64,000 bases of DNA from Aquimarina acroporae (GTDB lineage Bacteria > Bacteroidota > Bacteroidia > Flavobacteriales > Flavobacteriaceae): contig NZ_JALPRE010000003.1 in assembly GCF_023195925.1 (NCBI RefSeq), positions 62,001 to 126,000 of the forward strand. The letters are read 5' to 3'. Below the pieces are notes generated by a model that ran no database searches, was not told the DNA's origin, and worked only from the letters and a program-made list of their open reading frames with translations. The position numbers were made by a program, and so were the translations under genes. This document shows, one piece after another, positions 61,730-64,000 of the stretch; within the stretch, counting starts at the first letter, position 1; every line of letters starts with the position of its first letter.

Positions 61730-62578
61730 ATGAAACGTGTTCTTATTCCTACCGATTTTTCTGATAATTCATGGAATGCAATCGTATACGCCATGGCACT
61801 TTATGCAAATATTCCTTGTGAGTTTACCTTATTAAATACCTACGAATTAAAATCAGTGCAATTGGCGAGTACGTTGAGCTCGCAGAGAGTAGGGTATTTT
61901 TATGATTCAGTAAAGGAAGAGTCACAAGAAGGTTTGAAAATGATAATAGACGACATCAATAATTGTCGAACAAATTCTGCTCATGTTTTTAAAACATTTT
62001 CAAAGCAAGGTTCGTTTGTTGAGGTTGTCCAAAACCTAGTTACAACATCTGTTTTTGATATGATTGTAATAGGAACAAAAGGCGCAACAGGTGCCAAGGA
62101 ACTATTTTTAGGTAGTAATGCCCAAAATTTGATAAAAGGGGTGGACCATTGCCCTGTTTTAGTTATACCCGAAGAATCCTTTTTTAAAGACATTAGTGAA
62201 CTAGCATTTGCAACCGATTTTGAGAGAATGTACTATAAATCAGAAGTTCGTCCTATCATAAATTTAGCAGAATATTATGATGCCAGAGTAAGAATGATTC
62301 ATGTTTATGATGACCCAAAACTATCGCATGTGCAGCGTTATAATTCGAATTCGTTAGAACAGTATTTTAAGAACATAAAATATGATTTTCATGTCATTCC
62401 TGATTTTTCTACCATAGAAAAAGCGATACAGGCGTTTTGCGAGGAATTTGAAATAGATATACTAGTAATGGTTAAATATGAACATAGTTTTATAGAACGT
62501 TTAATGAGAGAGCCAGTTATTAAAAAAATATCTTTTCATACTACTATTCCTTTTTTAATAATTCCTGCAGATAACTGA
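61730..62578 (+). CDS. universal stress protein, array member 3
   Basis: A 282-residue tandem Usp protein (MKRVLIPTDFSDNSWNAI) with motif VIGTKGATGAKELFLGSNAQNL in the first domain. It starts 17 bases after member 2 and seems to share its transcript. Its TGA stop codon is the first half of the palindrome that precedes member 4. Confidence 0.93.
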   Translation: MKRVLIPTDFSDNSWNAIVYAMALYANIPCEFTLLNTYELKSVQLASTLSSQRVGYFYDSVKEESQEGLKMIIDDINNCRTNSAHVFKTFSKQGSFVEVVQNLVTTSVFDMIVIGTKGATGAKELFLGSNAQNLIKGVDHCPVLVIPEESFFKDISELAFATDFERMYYKSEVRPIINLAEYYDARVRMIHVYDDPKLSHVQRYNSNSLEQYFKNIKYDFHVIPDFSTIEKAIQAFCEEFEIDILVMVKYEHSFIERLMREPVIKKISFHTTIPFLIIPADN

Positions 62579-62618
62579 GAATTGTCATAGTATTCCTCAC
62601 GTTTACGGAATAGTTTTA
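62576..62618 (+). promoter_or_regulatory. FNR-like box and -7 element for UspA array member 4
   Basis: TGAG-AATT-GTCA (62576-62587), 23 bp, then TAGTTTTA (62611-62618, 7 of 8). The box is imperfect at one inner position but keeps TGA-N6-TCA, and it starts on the stop codon of the gene before. Confidence 0.6.
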
Positions 62619-62645
62619 TATCAAGTAATTTATAAAACGACGATC

Positions 62646-63494
62646 ATGAAACGAATACTTGTTCCTACAGATTTTTCAAATAATGCATATAGTGCACTTT
62701 TTTATGCAACTCGGCTATTTCAAAAAGAACCTTGCGAGTTTTTTATATTAAACACTTTTGATGTAAATACTCCTGGACTAACGAGTAGGCTAGATACAAG
62801 TAAAGGGGATCTTTTGTATAAGCAATTAAGTGCAGAGTCTGAAGATAATCTTATCGAAATATCACATAAAATCGTGAGAGATACAGAAGATTATGAGCAT
62901 AGCTTCGAGACCATTTCGGTATCTAAAGATCTTGCAGAAACCATCAATAAAACCATACGGAGTAAGAAGATAGACTTGGTAGTAATGGGTACTAAAGGAG
63001 CTAGTGGGTTAAAAGAAGTTTTTATGGGAAGTAACACGGTGAAAGTTATTCAGAAAATAAAAAACTGTCCGATACTCACTATACCTAATGAATATGATTT
63101 TAGAGTTCCTAAAAGTATTGCTTTCGCTACAGATTTTAGTCGATTGTATAGTAGAGAAGAGCTAGAGCCTCTTATAAAAATGACCGAGTTGTTTGGAGGT
63201 TCGATTCATATCCTGCACGTCAATGAAGAAGAAAAGTTAACCAAAGAGCAGGATTATAATATTACAAAACTCAGAGAATACTTCAAAGAAACAGAGTTCA
63301 GTATACATTGGGTGCCAAGTTCTGGTCAAAAATCAGAAACTATTCAAACTTTTATTGATCAAATGGGAATAGATATACTAGTAATGCTACGTTATAGGCA
63401 CAGTATTATAGAGAGCATTACTCATGAACCTATAGTTAAAAAAATAGGATTTGCAGCAGATATTCCTTTTTTGGTAATTCCTACCTCGAGCTGA
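62646..63494 (+). CDS. universal stress protein, array member 4
   Basis: A 282-residue tandem Usp protein (MKRILVPTDFSNNAYSAL) with motif VMGTKGASGLKEVFMGSNTVKV in the first domain and a degenerate second domain. It has its own internal promoter, and its stop codon TGA again opens the palindrome for the next gene. Confidence 0.93.
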   Translation: MKRILVPTDFSNNAYSALFYATRLFQKEPCEFFILNTFDVNTPGLTSRLDTSKGDLLYKQLSAESEDNLIEISHKIVRDTEDYEHSFETISVSKDLAETINKTIRSKKIDLVVMGTKGASGLKEVFMGSNTVKVIQKIKNCPILTIPNEYDFRVPKSIAFATDFSRLYSREELEPLIKMTELFGGSIHILHVNEEEKLTKEQDYNITKLREYFKETEFSIHWVPSSGQKSETIQTFIDQMGIDILVMLRYRHSIIESITHEPIVKKIGFAADIPFLVIPTSS

Positions 63495-63534
63495 TAATTA
63501 TCATAGTTTTCTGTATACGTTACTTATACATTTA
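63492..63534 (+). promoter_or_regulatory. FNR-like box and -7 element for UspA array member 5
   Basis: A perfect palindrome TGAT-AATT-ATCA (63492-63503), 23 bp, then TACATTTA (63527-63534, 7 of 8). Confidence 0.68.
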
Positions 63535-63560
63535 TATTATAAATCTAAAAAACCAGAGTA

Positions 63561-64000
63561 ATGAAAAAAAAGATATTATTACCAACAGATTTTTCAAAAA
63601 ACGCTTGGAATGCAATAGTATATGCTATTGAGTTATATAAGAATGAAGCATGTGATTTTTATGTTTTAAATACGTTTAGCACAACGGGTTATGCGTTGGA
63701 AAGTATGATGGTTCCAGAACCAGGAGAGCGTTTATATGAAGAAGCAAAGGAAAAATCTGAAATTGGATTGGCAAAAACACTAGAGCGATTAACATTTAGG
63801 GATGATAACCCAGATCATAAGTTTTTTATAGTTTCTCAGTTTAACAGTCTTCTTGACGGAATTAAAGACTTAATCGATAAGAAGGACATAGAACTTGTGG
63901 TAATGGGAACAAAGGGAGACACAGATGCTGCTACAATAGTTTATGGTAGTAATACGGTTTTGATTATGGAAAAAGTGAGAAATTGTCCTGTATTGGCAAT
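63561..64000 (+). CDS. universal stress protein, array member 5, cut by window edge
   Basis: The first 146 codons of another Usp gene (MKKKILLPTDFSKNAWNAI) up to the right edge. The frame is open throughout and reaches the segment NCPVLA that ends the first domain in the paralogues. The first domain shows VMGTKGDTDAATIVYGSNTVLI, so the inner Gly is lost as in member 1. The rest lies outside the window. Confidence 0.9.
   Translation, partial: MKKKILLPTDFSKNAWNAIVYAIELYKNEACDFYVLNTFSTTGYALESMMVPEPGERLYEEAKEKSEIGLAKTLERLTFRDDNPDHKFFIVSQFNSLLDGIKDLIDKKDIELVVMGTKGDTDAATIVYGSNTVLIMEKVRNCPVLA

Overview
The window looks like chromosomal DNA of a marine-type member of the Flavobacteriaceae (Bacteroidota). 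The signs are AT-rich DNA, promoters with the Bacteroidota -7 motif TAnnTTTG and few Shine-Dalgarno sequences, TonB-dependent receptors with carboxypeptidase-regulatory-like N-termini, a type IX secretion sorting domain, surface lipoproteins with an acidic export signal after the lipid cysteine, and a fused CcoNO cytochrome oxidase subunit. Genus is not resolved; Aquimarina or a relative is only a guess. No tRNA, rRNA, IS element, CRISPR array or prophage was found.

Layout. 1-13.4 kb: a TPR-CHAT gene cut by the left edge, tyrS, an outer-membrane receptor divergent from a LytS/LytTR two-component pair, a YHS protein, a LuxE-like / transglutaminase-like / DUF350 operon, a tiny type IX sorting-domain protein and a MATE transporter. 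13.4-28.6 kb: a probable phosphate island. Two paralogous pairs of TonB receptor plus beta-helix surface lipoprotein lie beside a Pit-type phosphate transporter and a PhoB/PhoR-like pair. Intergenic regions here carry TAACA half-sites repeated every 11 bp, the spacing of Pho boxes. 28.5-37.3 kb: housekeeping and accessory genes (glycosyltransferase, trmB, LysE exporter, alkyltransferase-like protein, mrp, NifU-like, acyltransferase, AraC-type regulator, metallophosphoesterase).

37.3-64 kb: a low-oxygen island, the most striking part. It holds a FixL-like PAS histidine kinase and a response regulator fused to a Crp/Fnr-type DNA-binding module, cbb3 oxidase genes ccoS-NO-Q-P-G-H with a SafE-like gene, the copper ATPase ccoI, hemN, a ribosome hibernation factor, seven universal stress protein genes (five in a row at the right edge, the last truncated) and several small uncharacterised genes.

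I read twelve palindromes of the form TGA-N6-TCA in this island. In at least one direction each lies exactly 23 bp from a TAnnTTTG-like -7 element, which places its centre near -41. None of the three residues that I align with FNR positions reading TGA and the outer T argues against this: the regulator keeps Glu and Arg but has Ile in place of Ser. The working model is that the kinase senses oxygen or redox, phosphorylates the fused regulator, and the regulator switches on the oxidase, copper handling, haem synthesis, stress proteins and ribosome hibernation together. All of this is sequence reading and inference; nothing was computed by database search.
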